DNA of 64,000 nucleotides from Antedon mediterranea (Eukaryota > Echinodermata > Crinoidea > Comatulida > Antedonidae): positions 5,394,001 through 5,458,000 of the forward strand of contig NC_092672.1 of assembly GCF_964355755.1 (NCBI RefSeq). The letters run 5' to 3'. The stretch's first letter is position 1; every line of letters starts with the position of its first letter. The translations under genes were made by a program, and so were the position numbers. Shown piece after piece: positions 1 through 13,700 of this stretch. The notes under the pieces are model-generated. The model was not told the DNA's origin and did no database searches. It was given only the letters and a program-made list of their open reading frames with translations.

Positions 1-581
1 TGAAGGCTTCAGATTGCTTGAGTTCTGTAACTTCAATTCGATGATCTTCAGAGGTACAGTAATCTCTAGTAGTGGCATTTGCATTCACAACATTGATAAC
101 ACCATTTCCTATTTAAATAATGTATCAATGTTTTCATTAGGTTCAAGTAACTTTGGGTATTACAAAAAAGTGCCTATTTATACTCCTGTGAGACTTTAAA
201 CACTGTGCCCTGTGACGACAGACAATTGCTTGATGGTTTAACATGTTTTTGCCTTTCAACCTCAAGATCCAGCGTTCAATCCTGATCTAGTGCTACAGTA
301 GGGCCAGGTTGTAGCTCACAATTGTTAACTCAACTCCCTAAAGCTTTGTCCACACTATCAAACTAGTTTGAAAACAACAGTGTGATGTGCCCAAATATAA
401 TAGTGATGTGCCCAAATATGGTAGTGATATGACATCATCATGTCCATATGGGCACATCAAATTTGTTTTTGTCAAATAAAGTTTGATAGTGTAGACAGAG
501 CTTTAGCTTCAAATGAGAATTATTATCAATATAATAATCTGCCAACTCCTTCCCTAAACTGTTTAAAATTCTGTTTCACAC
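1..581 (-). other. Start of an NIF3L1 intron with repeats
   Basis: No coding exon is seen here. The stretch around 200-335 resembles a decayed tRNA-derived SINE in plus orientation (GTTCAATCC as a worn B box near 273), and a foldback MITE fills 341-503. Confidence 0.4.
341..503. mobile_element. Foldback MITE, copy 1
   Basis: Member of the family described at 62562-62726. It has TA on both sides, the left arm AAGCTTTGTCCACACTATCA and its inverted counterpart on the right. The unit containing gatgtgcccaaatat is duplicated inside this copy. Confidence 0.8.
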
Positions 582-936
582 CTGGAGCAAGGGCAAGCCA
601 ATCTGTTAGCCCATCATTCACAGTATCATAAGCAGTGTGAGGCGAGTATATTGCAATACGATTTTCAATCGCTTTTACAATAATACGTTCTTTAAAGGTG
701 GCCATAGTCAGACGTTTCAAAGCTGTAAAAATCGGTGGATGGTATGACAGTATCATGGACGACTTCTCAACAATTGCTTCTTCCAAAACATCTTCGGTCA
801 AGTCATTTGTTAAGAACAATTTAGTAACTGTGTGAGGTGGTGTTGGTTCCACAAGTAGCCCTACGTTGTCCCAGCTTCCAGCCAGAGACGGTGAGGCAAG
901 CTTGTTGAGACGTCCGACACACTCTTGTAAGTTCAT
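582..936 (-). CDS. NIF3L1: NIF3-like protein 1, first coding exon (partial gene)
   Basis: The exon encodes about 118 residues that I recognise as the N-terminal half of the NIF3 domain: SWDNVGLLVEP, FLTNDLTEDVLEEA, ILSYHPPIF and IYSPHTAYD all match the animal NIF3L1 pattern. NIF3/DUF34 proteins are conserved from bacteria to man and bind a dinuclear metal site; the His-Pro-Pro and His-Thr-Ala segments lie in that region. The function is poorly defined, with a transcriptional co-regulator or metal-dependent hydrolase role proposed. The exon ends at a consensus donor (CCAG before GTGTGA, cut after 582); the open frame beyond it to 526 is intron read-through. The remaining exons lie left of the window. 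ATG at 936 is the first Met, but the frame stays open some way upstream, and human NIF3L1 has about 25 extra N-terminal residues, so an upstream coding exon is possible. Confidence 0.88.
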
Positions 937-1771
937 TTCAGTTGGTATTGTAGTACACAGTGCTTTCTCCTTTTTAAAATTAAGACAAATAAATTAAATA
1001 TTCAATTATTATTTTAATATATAGGGCCTACAGTTGTTTAAGAAATTATGATATAAGATTACACTTAAACAGGATCCATACTATATAAGTCAAGAAAGGC
1101 CTGTGAGGTCTCCCTGGTCCCTGTAGTCATCTAACTACCTGTAGCTAGTTGAAAGTAATCACTACATACAGTAGCAGGCCTAACCATTCACATGCCTGGC
1201 TGGAGTTTATACCTCCATCCATCCATGCCAGCAGTACTGTTGACCTAGCTCTACTTAGCTACTACTAGTATTAGTACTGGATAGTACTAACTAACTAGTA
1301 CTAGTAGGCCTAGGCCTAGCTAGTAGTAGCATAATTTAAGTTTTCTGAAAGACGCTTTACTTTTAGAAAATAAAACTCTTCGTGTTTAATATATTATTTA
1401 ATTCTTACGGAGTTGCTGATCAATTTACTTCGAAGTTGATAACCAAATCTGAAATTTCTAAATATTAATGTCATTCCAGTCCAAGTACTTTCAGGTCTAG
1501 CCTAGACCCTATCTTTGTTTACAAAAACTTGAGTGGACACGCATGTTGTCACACACGCTTAGAGGGTGAAAGGTCATTATCTACTAGAGCGTGACAGACA
1601 GTGTGAGAGCGACTTTTACACAAACACGAAGCATTCAGGCTAGAGAAACCACAACTTGTAAACTTTACAATTTAAAGTTAATTCTTAAGTCAGCTTATCC
1701 ACTTCTGGTGACATTATTACACAATTTTGTTTGAACTAACATTCCAGTAAAAAGTTATCTACAGACCAAAG
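937..1771. promoter_or_regulatory. Divergent NIF3L1-PXN intergenic promoter region
   Basis: The two start codons are 835 bases apart and point away from each other, so both promoters and 5-prime leaders must fall here. No clear TATA box is assigned. A cluster of CTAG and TAGGCCTA words covers about 1228-1330. The promoter role is inferred from gene orientation only. Confidence 0.5.
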
Positions 1772-4700
1772 ATGGAAGACCTCGGTAAGTCAATTTATTT
1801 TGTAGTTCGAGCACTCCCAATAATTTACTTCCGGAGTTTTTAGGCCTCACCACAACTCCATGATGGTATCACGATGGATTTTATACACAGGTGGGAGGAC
1901 TCAAATTAACTGATACTGATGAATAAAGATTTCAACAGGAGGCCTAACCTAACCTTGGAATTTAAATTATTGATGATATAGTTGTTTGTGTTATACTAAT
2001 AATTATTACATATAAATTGAGAAGAATAATATTATTAATTAATAAACAAAACTAGAAAGTAGAAATAAGAAATTGATTATATATTATTTAATATTATAAA
2101 CAAATCAGGCAAAGAACATTAATTCTAAACCGCCCGGTGATATACTGAAATTTAATTAATTAATTTGAAACGATAAAGATGAGGAAATCTGTGAGAATGA
2201 GAAAAAGTCGCCCCAACCGAGACTCGAACTCGGACCGCCTGCTTGATATGCAGATGTACTAACCATTAGACCACTGAGGCTTTCATGGTATTGTTTGAAC
2301 TCGATTGGATTATTTTATATTATTAAAAATAAGCCTGATTGATTGATAAAATTTCCTACTGTATGTCATATGTTATTCACGACAAATCTGCAGTATATAT
2401 TTACACTACAGTCCGTATGAACGGTTAAAGTCAGTATCAATTTGTGTAAGTACAGTAATACTGCATCTATGATGCGCCATGTTTTCTCAATCAGAGATAT
2501 ATACTTTTGTTTAGGTTGTTTATTTGAGCATCTGATTTTCCATTAAAAAAAATTCAAATCAAACTTAAGAATGTATACAGTACTGCAGTCAGAGTCAAAT
2601 CTGCAAAAAAGGGTCTTTGAAATGAGTTTTTGATTTAAATGTTTAAAGAAAGAGCAAAAAAATAATTAATTTCATTATTGTACAGTACTTCCATTGCATT
2701 ACCATAATGTTTTTGAAACAATTTACTTTATTTTCATGTACTGTATGATGCGTAGGATGTTATACCTAAACTTTAAATATTTCCTCAACGTGTAATACCA
2801 GACATTGAAACCCTAAACAACATCCTGGCAAAGGATTTGTGGTTTTCCAAAAAAAAAAATCAATGCATATAGCAATTTGTGTCTGGTCCTATACCAAAAT
2901 GTTAAACTTTATCTACAGTTTTTATGCCATGTTTAAAGCATGCAATACATTGATTATCTCATACTACTTTTTTTAAAGTAACCTTGATAAAGTCTCCCTG
3001 ATTTAATGTACTTGTTTACAGTAGGTTAACAGGCCAATGATTAAACACCCCTACAAAAGTGGTATAAATCCATACAACAAAAATTTCATATCATTTGTTA
3101 CTTATTTTTAAGCCTTATAAAAATACATAATTTTAAAATTCATAATAGGCATTGGAAATTCTCAGTTCTGTCATAGTATCAATGAAGTGTTAATAAAATT
3201 TGCAGACACTTAGAATGTGCTAACTGAACTGTACTTATTCTATTAAAGTTGTTTGTTATTTCACTTACGGTACAGTACAGTATGACACTGTATTCAGTAA
3301 CTATTCAGGACTTTTTGATTTCATGTTGCAGGACTAAACACATTTTCTCTCGATGATTATCTGAAATAGCAGTGAATAGTTGTTGTGATAATTATATGTT
3401 TCAACCATGGACTATAAATTATTCAATGATTTAAGAAACTATTTATTGCTGATCTGAGATTATCCCAATGTTTAATCATTGGGCTGTAGATCCTGTAGGT
3501 GGAACAAAGGTTTTGTCTACAGTTAAATAGTTTGTATTCAATCTTCAATTTGTTTGAAAGACACTTTTTTTTCAAGTGAAGACTCAATTGTTATCTACTA
3601 ACTGTACAGTACATTAGACCAGTGGCCTTATGCCGTATAAATAATTATCTCTCCCTATTTTGTATTGTTTCAAGTTACAAATTAAAAAAAAAAATATTTT
3701 ATTATGAGAGACTCATTAGTGATAACATAGATAGTTTGACGATTATTAAATTTTTTATATACTTTTTTCTATATTTAGATTACAGTATTCTAGATGGTTT
3801 TAACTTTGATTATCTTTGTCACCCAGATCTTTTGGAGACCGTTGGAAATAAGTTATTATAAAACTGTTACAGTACTTAATGTTATGGGTTATCCTAGCAA
3901 GATACTGTATCTAGGTTGTTTCTGTTGTCTTGCTGTCTTGTAAATTGTTTCTTGTTTTTATGCCAAATTAAAGAATAAAATGCAATACAAGTTTCAATAT
4001 ACGAATTATAGGCCTGGTGAACTCATGTGGGAATCTAGGTCTGGGATGTTTGTAGAATGTCAATATTAGAAATTCACAAACATACAAATCAAGCTTGCTC
4101 TACAGACCAATTACAGGCACTGTTTGTCATCAGTGGTTGGCTGATGTTGATCATTAAAACTAATGATTTGATCTTGAATGTGATGGGCGGATGTGGTATC
4201 TGACAGTTCATCCTTTTAATTGACCAATTTACATACAAGTGTACATGTCTCAACTGAAGTGATGGTTGTTTAAAACATGTACATAATAATTCAATTCGTT
4301 CACTTGCACTGATGAAGGGCTAGTGTTGCCCGAAAGCTCTGCTAACTTTTTTGGCGGTTTTACTTTAGATTAGGTACTGTATGTAACATGTACAGTAAAT
4401 ATGTAGCTTGTGGGGTTTAAAAAAAACATGCAGTACCTATAGGCTACAGTACAACACTGTAGATACCATCAGATATTTAATTTCAATACTTCTTTCTCAA
4501 ACTGTGTATAGATACAGTAAGGCTTCATTTATGTGCCTCGGGCACATCAATTAATGATGTTCAATTCAGGTATATATGTATAATAGAGAAGTCTAGAGAT
4601 GGTAAAGTATGACTTACAGTACTGCCCTAACATTACTGATACTAAACATGAACCATACTAATACTATTAGTAACCTTTGGAATTATGCTATGTTTTATAT

Positions 4701-7700
4701 GCTAACTACTATCATATTTTTATATATCATTGGAGCAATAGATAAAACTGGATGTGTGTCATAAACTTAAATGACATGAAGTGTATCACATGTAGAATAT
4801 GCAGATTTTGCGGTTTACTACTGTCTGTATAAACTATATGAACTCTATGATGATAAGTACTGTGAGATAAACATACTGAACCATAAGCAGATGTTTCCTA
4901 TGTCATGCCCTCAATTATGATTCTGTTTTTCTATTGGTTTTAATATGGAGGTATAAAATAAAAATATTATTATACCTCCATGGCTAAACTTGATTAGTTT
5001 AACTATTTTTTAGCCCTTCCCCCTTGATTATATACAGTATTGCATATTTTATTTATGTTACAATGTTTATCTTATATTTATGGGTAAATAAAAGAAAGGA
5101 AAAAAAGAAAGAATATGCAATTGTTTCTTTTCAAGTAGAAACGATGCAAGTTGCAATTGTCCCAAAGTTTGAATAGTGTTCATTCAAGTGATTCTTTTCA
5201 CCATATTTTGCAAATAAAACTAGATTTTGACCTATAGTTACAAAAAGTCAACTACAGTATCTTAATTGATACATAAAACCTAACTCATTAGATACAGCGC
5301 ACATTCTGGCAATCGATCAACAACTGAATTCTTGTTATTCTAGATAGAATGTTGAAATTGTATCCTAAAGCTAGGCTGCTTCATCTTACAGGTTGGGAGT
5401 GCCTTGAGATATATACCTCCAGGTACTCAGCCAATCCAGGGTCAAGTACCTTCCAGCACATTGCTACATTCTAGTTTCATCTCCATGGTTATAGAACACA
5501 GTGGTCTGAAACCTGAAACGAGTTCTCTCAGAGGGATGCCACGGTTTTTACTGTTTAAATGCATTGTTGTAGGCCTATGTTAAAATAAAATTTATAATAT
5601 TCTAGTAAAAGAAAGAAATAGTACTATAATATAATAGTAATAAAGTGGTATGATCGTACTGTTTTGTTTAATTTGGTACAATGTTATGATGAAACTACTT
5701 CTTCCATGGAAATCTTTAAAATTTTATATGAAATTGTTTCTAAGATGGTTGCAAACAAAAATGTCTTGCATACAATATATTACAATGTAAAGTAAAAGGT
5801 CTTAATAAATAGTGTTCAGTCTTTTTAAGACGGAAAATTATTCAATTTAATATTTATCGTCAATTTTTTTTTAAATGGCACCACACTAATTGTTTAAGAG
5901 GGAGGGAGGGTTTTTGGGACATACTACTGTAACTAACTATACTGTATCAATTGGTGATTTTTTTTGCAGAATAATTTGCATCAACAACATTTTTTTTTGT
6001 AAATTAATGCATTTTATTGAAAATAAACTAAATGGTTTATATGCAGATTGTTTAGTCTGAGTAATGTAATTGATTGATGTTCTGAAAAAAAGGTGACACC
6101 ATACAAAACGGAGAAAAAAAAGATTTACTACAGTAACCTTCAGTTTGATTTGAATTTATTAGGAAAATCATCATAAAAAATATCAATAAAAATACTTATT
6201 ATGCCAGAAAGCTTTATTAGCTTATTTCCATTTGGGATCCTTTTATTATAAATCTAAAAGGCAAAACATACAAAAACAAAGAAGAAACATGCATCAAAAA
6301 TGCCAGGAGAAATTAACTGTAAAAGTTTATGCATTTCTAAACAGGGTCCAGTCAATCTGAAATATACAGTACTCTAATAGGATATAAGGAAAATAACAAT
6401 ATTTTAAGACTTTTAAACAATACATTGTTACAGTGTTTTATACCATGCTATACTTTTCTACTATCTACTACTGTTAATGTACAGTACATTACTTTTTAAA
6501 GTTTTTATCTGTAAAATTGTACTCATCTCAGCCTTTGGCTGCCTGTACGATTTCTATAGATGAATAAAATATACATTGAATATACCTGAGTACAGTACGT
6601 ATATAACAGTAAATGTTGAAGATAAAACTTGTTGTGGTTCACCACCACCTTTATTCATTCAATGTTTCATTACATAATTTATAAACATTTTGATATACTG
6701 CACTTTATTTTATTTTTTATCTTTTGTGGTTCACCACCACCTTCAATGTTTCATTACATAATTTCTAAACATTTTCTGTTTTTTTTAATTATTTTCTGTT
6801 TTTCCTCATTGATATCATAATTTTAACCTTTAGTATCATACCATTAATACAAAGTATTTACTTCTTAACATTCTTTTTTTGTGTTAAATCTTCTATTTAC
6901 AAGTATTTTAGATATATGGTACAGATGTACAAACTATACAAACGATACTAAAAGCAGTCAAATGTAAAACGGATCAATTTTATTTGGAAGTGAAGCGGAG
7001 AAACCCAATGGAGGTCGCCAGCTTTAATTTTCGTGCACTGCGATTCAAGTTTATTTTGAATTATGGCGTGCATTCTTTGAATAATTTCTCAGATATCTAT
7101 GCCAATTGTTGACATTTAGGATACTGTCTGTAGTATTTCTGTTTAGATCAGTATGACAACCTGACATATTCTGTTTACCTTAGAAATTTGAATCCGAAAT
7201 ATAAATACGTTTTCAATTTAAAATGTCTGATACCATATATTGTTGTATTTCTGTCAATTTTATATATTTATTGAATGTATAATTTGACAATGAAGTTTTT
7301 CTTGTATAATATCTTGTGTACTGTATGTAACATTTATAATTTACATGATACAGTGAAGTTTTTCTGCTTGTATAAACTCAATTATTGAAGATATCTTTTC
7401 TTTAACGTATAATTTTCAATTTTCAAGTAATATTTTTTTGGATTTGATCTTCTTTCGACTAGTGAAAATGCTTTTTATTATGTAACTAAAGCGATTTCTT
7501 GTTACAGTAATTCTGGAAGATTTAATTGATGTTTCTGTTAGTTTCTTTGCTGTTTAAGAATATTTGTATTTCTTATCTGATGCGCCTTGAAGCTAAGGTG
7601 GTTTTACCTTGTGTGGCGCCTCGGTGTAGAATATTGAATTAAAAAAAAACAAAGTTTTTACAGTACAATAATTTTGTTTGACGCATTCTACTAACGTAAC

Positions 7701-10700
7701 CATGTTTTTTGACACCTGAAAGTGTGATTAAGGGGATGTAAAATGTTTCCCTTGTGATCATTTCAATCGTCTTCCTTCATCAGGTGTTTTTTACTTCCTG
7801 TCAACATCCCACGCAGTGACTACATAGTGTCGCAATGGTGATGTTATCCCACATCTTGTGGTTTAAATCCCTTCACAGGTGAAATTGAAAAATGTTGCAT
7901 ATTTTCTGACTAAGTTGAGTTTTATTAGGTGTTATTAATACATCCTGGGTTATTACCAATACCCATACTTCCGCCTAAGCAATGCATAGTTTGTAACATG
8001 TGTTGCTATGTATGGCCTTTATTGGGTCAACTCATGAGAATCTACCATTTTAAACGGCCACTCACCTGAACTTAATTTCAGTAAAATGATAATTGATATG
8101 CTATCAAAATTATTTCCATAATAGCATTTATGATTAATACACAGATCCTACTACTATACAAACTGTATTGTTTTTAAAACAAATGTACAGTAGTAGGCTA
8201 CAGTAGGCCTAACTATACTTTGTATACTGTTTTATAGAAAGTTATTATTAAGATTTTAATAAAAACTTAAACTAAGTTTCTATTAGTTTTGAGATATAAT
8301 CATGGTCTGGGATCAACTTAAAGAAGTGTTTATTATTTTAGAAAACATTTGTATTTAAACACCCCTATTAAGAATGGAAGATGCCTGATTTGGGTCAGTG
8401 TCTTGGTATGTATGCTCACTGCATACCAAGTGAAGAGGTAGCCCTATTGCACAAATAAGGCCATCTCAGATCAGATCCTCACAAGGTGCTTCCCAGCAGT
8501 ATATCAAGCCCTCTTTAGCTGGAAAATAGGTAAATATTCCTACAAATTACGTTATGATGATGGTGTCACATTTCATGATGTGTTGAGGAGGATGTTGATG
8601 ATTCAGTGAGGTGTGGAAACGGAGGGGAGTTCTCTCGGTATCAATTCAAGAGCTTAATAACGTTCTGTTTGGTCTCTGTCAGTTTCGGAAATAGGAGGAC
8701 GTGGTATATTATTTTAAGGATTGGAACAAGCTATTTAGTTTTGACATAATATTGTGCTAGTGTTTATGTTGTTTGAGGGTTTTAAACAAGAAGACCTTTA
8801 ACATTTAAAGTTAGGTTTTATTTCCTGTTTCTGTTTTTGGAATTTGTTTTCGATCTTCTCGTCACCTTTCATTTTCATCAGGTATGTCATCTTTCCGTTT
8901 TGAATTATTTTACTAGGTAATATAAAACTTCATTTTGATATTATGTAATCATGGAGTGTTTCGTTTGATAGGGAAAGTAGGTGTACATATTGTATAGTAC
9001 CTTCAAGTGGTTTAGTTTAGTAGTTTCAAGTCTACAGTATATCGTGTGATATTAATCATATAAATCAATGAGTGTTTTTAAATTATTTTCGGTTATACTG
9101 TGTTAGTTACCAAACACCAAAGTTTATTTTGCTAAGTACTTTATGTTTGTCTGTATAGTAGTATCATTGGTCGATATGGCCTCATGGCATTAAGAAAAAA
9201 GTGGGAAGTTTTTAAGGGAGATTCTTAGGGTGGGTCCTACAGTATTGTGTTTAGGAGAATGAAAACAATGTATGTTCAATAAAACCAATACTCTATCTAA
9301 ACAGTTTGTTATAAATGTAAATAAATAGAAACAGCAGTAAACATACTGAATGTTAATTATGAGGCATGAATATATTTCTTTAATTAAACAAAGCCTTCAA
9401 AATATGCATTTTGACATCACAAGTTGATTAGGAAAGATATGAATTAATACTTATTAAATGCTTCAGCTAAATTCAATGTCAGGGTCAATGCCATGCTTAT
9501 CAGTTTGTCAAGGACACTATATAAAGTTTGAATTGACAGAATAACAATGTACTACAGTATAATTGAACATTTATTGTTTATTTTTGAGGAATGCCCCTGT
9601 CATCTCCACCCCCTCCAACTATAACTCCGCCCTCCCCCCCCCCCCATATCACGAAATTAGGCCCTCTTTACGGGTTTTCGGACTATACCTGAGAAATCCC
9701 TGATTCAGGGAAAAAAATTCTTGTAAATACTCATGTGAACTCACTAGAGTCAATACTAGGACTATACCCGGGGATATGCCTGTTTGTGAAATCAGACATA
9801 AAGTAGGGAGTGGGATTAGACCCGAAGTGGGATAATACCCGAGGATGGTAGTTATATCCTGGGGAATGTTCCAGGGGAATGTTCCAGGGGAATGTTCCAG
9901 GGGAATGTTCCAGGGGAATGTTCCAGGGGAATGTTCCAGGGGAATGTTCCAGGGGAATGTTCCAGGGGATATAACACTGTATTTACCCAAAGAGAGGTAA
10001 TATTGCAGAGATAGTGTTTTATACTGTCGTTGTTCAATCAAAGGACTGGTTCTGTCATTGTCAATTTTAAAACTGTCTTAAAAATTATCATCCATGTTTT
10101 TATGTCTGCAAAACTCATTATTCACTTCAGTAAAATGCCTAGATAAATGTTTCATTAACTGGTAATACATGTATCTGTTATAAATGCAAATGAACCAAGT
10201 AGCTTAATAAATAAATGATGTGAGGAATAATATGATCTGATTCCTGATTAAAATATCCATCAATTTTGTAAGTACTTTACGAATGACTCATCGATTTCAC
10301 ACTGGGGAAATTATTCATAAACACAATGTTGCTGTAGTAGTAAATATAAACATCAACATTTCCTTGGTTTTTTACCAAGAACAAAACACAACTAAATCTG
10401 AGGTTTACTATTCTATGTAGTGTATACAGTAGTACTGTAGTGCTTACACAGTATAATAAGACATTTAATAAAATATAAGACGAAGTATAATACAGTAGAT
10501 ACTGCACATAGTACAGCACTGTAATATAAGACATAGTCAACATATGAGACATAATAAATATTATAAGCATGGACCTAATTTATAGGTTCATGGTATAAGA
10601 CATAGTCGACATATGAGACATAATACAGTATACAGTAAGCATGGACCTAATTTAGACATAGTAATAAGTATATTGTAAGACATACAGTAGTCAACATATG

Positions 10701-13700
10701 AGACATAATACATATTATAAGCATGGACCTAATTTATAGGTTCATGGTATAAGACATATTAATAAGTATATTGTAAGACCTACAGTAGTCACATACTTGG
10801 TTTAAATAAATACCTTACAATATTCTGTGTATACACTTTTATGTTTTACACATAATGTTATATTACATTACAGTACTGTACATTCTTTTGTCCCTGTTAA
10901 AAACTCCCACATACCCAGCAGGAACATTCCATCAGGCACATACTCTTAATGTAATTAGAGGGGCGAGGCAGATGTGTTGCAGCACATACTTGTACCTTTA
11001 ATGTTATATTACATTATTTTTTCCCTGTTAAAACTCCCACATACCCAGCAGGAACATTCCATCAGGCACATACTCTTAATGTAATGAGAGGGGCGAGGCA
11101 AATGTGTTGCAGCACATACTTGTACCTTTAAGAAAACAAGGGCATTACTGTATGTTTATATTTTGGTAACAGTAGTGCTGCTATAGTCTAGTTTTTTTTT
11201 AGCACAAAGTGGTTTACAGTATCCTTCTACATGCTTCACCTACTGAGGATATTAAGTACACATAAACATCTCTTCCTATTGTTATTGTTATCTATTTTTA
11301 ATCTATTTAAAAATAACCGTTTAAATTGCGTTATGCAGCAGAAACAGACCCTATGTAAAACTAGACATGTAACTCGTCACTTCGACGAGTTTGGTTATCC
11401 GCCGCGCAAGTGGAGCAACATTAACATTAAGGAGATAGGTTGAGGACAAAAAGAAGTGTTCACGTTGGCATTATGACCTGAACTGAAGAATATGATATGT
11501 TGTTATTGCTGAATTTTATTATTTAAATTCATATATAGTATACACAGTATAATCTGTATCCATATCACATACAGTGACATACAGTGTAGAATAGGTGAAA
11601 TTACGGGACCCGCTATTTATTGCAATTTTTAACATGTTGACGGTTTTAAAATGAAACGCGAAGGTAGCAATTCCGAAAGGAAATTATCTCAGCAACAACG
11701 TATTAGCGTGTAGAAGAAATTTGAATACGTGAAATATTGATGCGCGCTCTTTTAAATGTAATGAATTATGACGCAAAAGATGAAAATACGACCTTTTTTA
11801 TTTAACTGGCCATATGATGACGTCACAACATCCGATGGGCAACATTTTTACATAATTTCGTATCTACAATCCAATAGCATCCAGAAAAAGTTTTAATCGT
11901 GATTATCACATTTTATTCTTACGAGCTATAACAGATTAAAATTTACTGTAAAGATGAAATTGATGCCACACGTGATTTAAATTTTTAGGCATGATGACGT
12001 CAAAAAAATTAAAATATTTTTAACTCATGCGAAAGATAGTTGATTGACCTAGACAATATCAAAATCGGGGTGAAAATGGAAAACGAATAAGTGGAGATGC
12101 GCTCTATTCAATGTGATGAGCTATGACGAAAGATACAAAAATCCTAAATTTTATATTCGCGTGGCCATACGATGAAGTCACAATGTCCGGTTAGCCATAT
12201 TAATACCTGATCCGATACCTACAACTCATCTACTTCCAGAATATGTCATCCACAAAAAGTTGACGTCTAGTTTAGAAATTACGACTGTTTAAAAAAAGGC
12301 ATATTTTAAACGAATTTTTTAACCTTTTCATAAAAAACGCGCGCAAATTGTCCAATTCGACGTGCTCGTATGACGTATCTTTAAGTCGAAATTGTTTAAA
12401 ATTTGGTAAAATTACTAGAAAAGGCTGGAAAAACATAAATCACGCGAAAAAAATACGTTTTCAATGCTACGTGCGCACCGCACACGTAAAAATGTGCGCA
12501 CGCGTGGGAATTTTTGACATGCTTAAAACGACATGAAACGCGTAGAAAGTTGATTATAAATTAATTTTGCGCATTTTGAAATTTTAAATGCGCGTGCGCG
12601 CGTAAATTTGTGTAAAACACGCAATTTTTTTTCAACAGAAAGTTAGCGCATGATATAAATTAAACTTTTGCAAAGTTTCACTTTAAAATGTTATTTGGTT
12701 TTCGACATATGTTAAATACGAGAAAATCGTTAAATCGCGCGTACGTCACGTTGCGCAATTGTAAACATCATGAAAAGCTTCGCTTGACGACGTTACATAA
12801 ATGTCAAAATGTTAACATAGTTAACAAAATGTTATGTTTGCAAGTTTTAGAGAAAAGCGTTACACAAAAATCATACAGAAAGAAAGAAGATTAAGAAAAA
12901 GATGTTGATGATGATGATTTCGTACAATCACAAGAGGTTATCCTGCAACTTCGTTGCGGATAACCAATTATCCTAAAGTATTGTTTTGATAGTGTTTTAA
13001 TGGGAATACCGGTATTCCATATAATCTGGAACACTAAAGCTATTAGGGAAGTTGTTAACTACAGAAAAACTAGCTTCTTATAGTTTGTACAGTAACTGTA
13101 AAGGCTAATTCAAGCCTAGCCTTTACATACAGTATATGTACTGTAGATAAACTAACAATATACTTTCTCTAGTTACCCTTTCTCTCTCTATGACATTATA
13201 AATTATGAAAAGAAGAAAATAAGATGATGAAACACCCCTATAGAGGAGGAAGAATAAGCCTTTTTCCTAAATTATTGTCATTACAGATAAATTACTAGAA
13301 GAGCTCCAGAACACTTCAACTCAGTTAAGTTCAGGACGCCTATCAACAGCACAAACCACCCCAGTTCCACCAAGCCCTGTTTCCCCCTTGTACTCAGAAA
13401 TTCCAAACGGTAACCAACAGCCACCCAGAAAACCTCAGGTAAAAAATACAAAATGTTTGTCTCTATTTCATGCCTTCAGTAGCTCGCAATTAAACGCTGT
13501 GATGACGGTAGTGTTCATTATAATGACGCATCCCGGATTTTAAAATAGGGGGGCCCAGGGCCTAAAAATGGTGAAGCTTAATTTGATATCCTATCTTTTG
13601 CATTAATACATTTTGCGACATTTAGGGGGTGGGGGTGGGGTGCGGGTTCAGCTGGGCCCCCCTTGAATCGCCCCTGCATTAGAGCTTGTTCATGTGGTAT

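Larger units (their letters stand above)
1785..13286 (+). other. Paxillin intron 1: repeats, no coding exon seen
   Basis: An 11.5-kb AT-rich intron. Supported contents are a tRNA-like gene at 2210-2280, a short hairpin at 4945-4981, a duplicated block at 6630-6785, a possible worn tRNA-derived segment around 7815-7890 (GGTTTAAATCC as a B-box remnant), a hairpin at 8402-8430, the 13-bp array at 9851-9975, two tandem duplications between 10540 and 11130, and the CpG-rich element at 11391-12967. The ORFs in this interval show no recognisable protein. Confidence 0.6.

Noticed and set aside
7815-7890. Second tRNA-like gene in PXN intron 1
   Set aside because: It has a B-box-like GGTTTAAATCC but no acceptor or anticodon stem that pairs; at best a worn SINE.
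9851-9975. CRISPR-like array
   Set aside because: The units are directly adjacent with no spacers, and the genome is eukaryotic.
9649-10041. Repetitive Pro/Glu/His-rich ORF on minus
   Set aside because: It is a translation of the 13-bp minisatellite, open in more than one frame because the unit lacks stops.
10277-10570. ORF of 97 residues on minus with hydrophobic character
   Set aside because: It comes from AT-rich, TACAGTA-rich intron and lacks any splice or start context.
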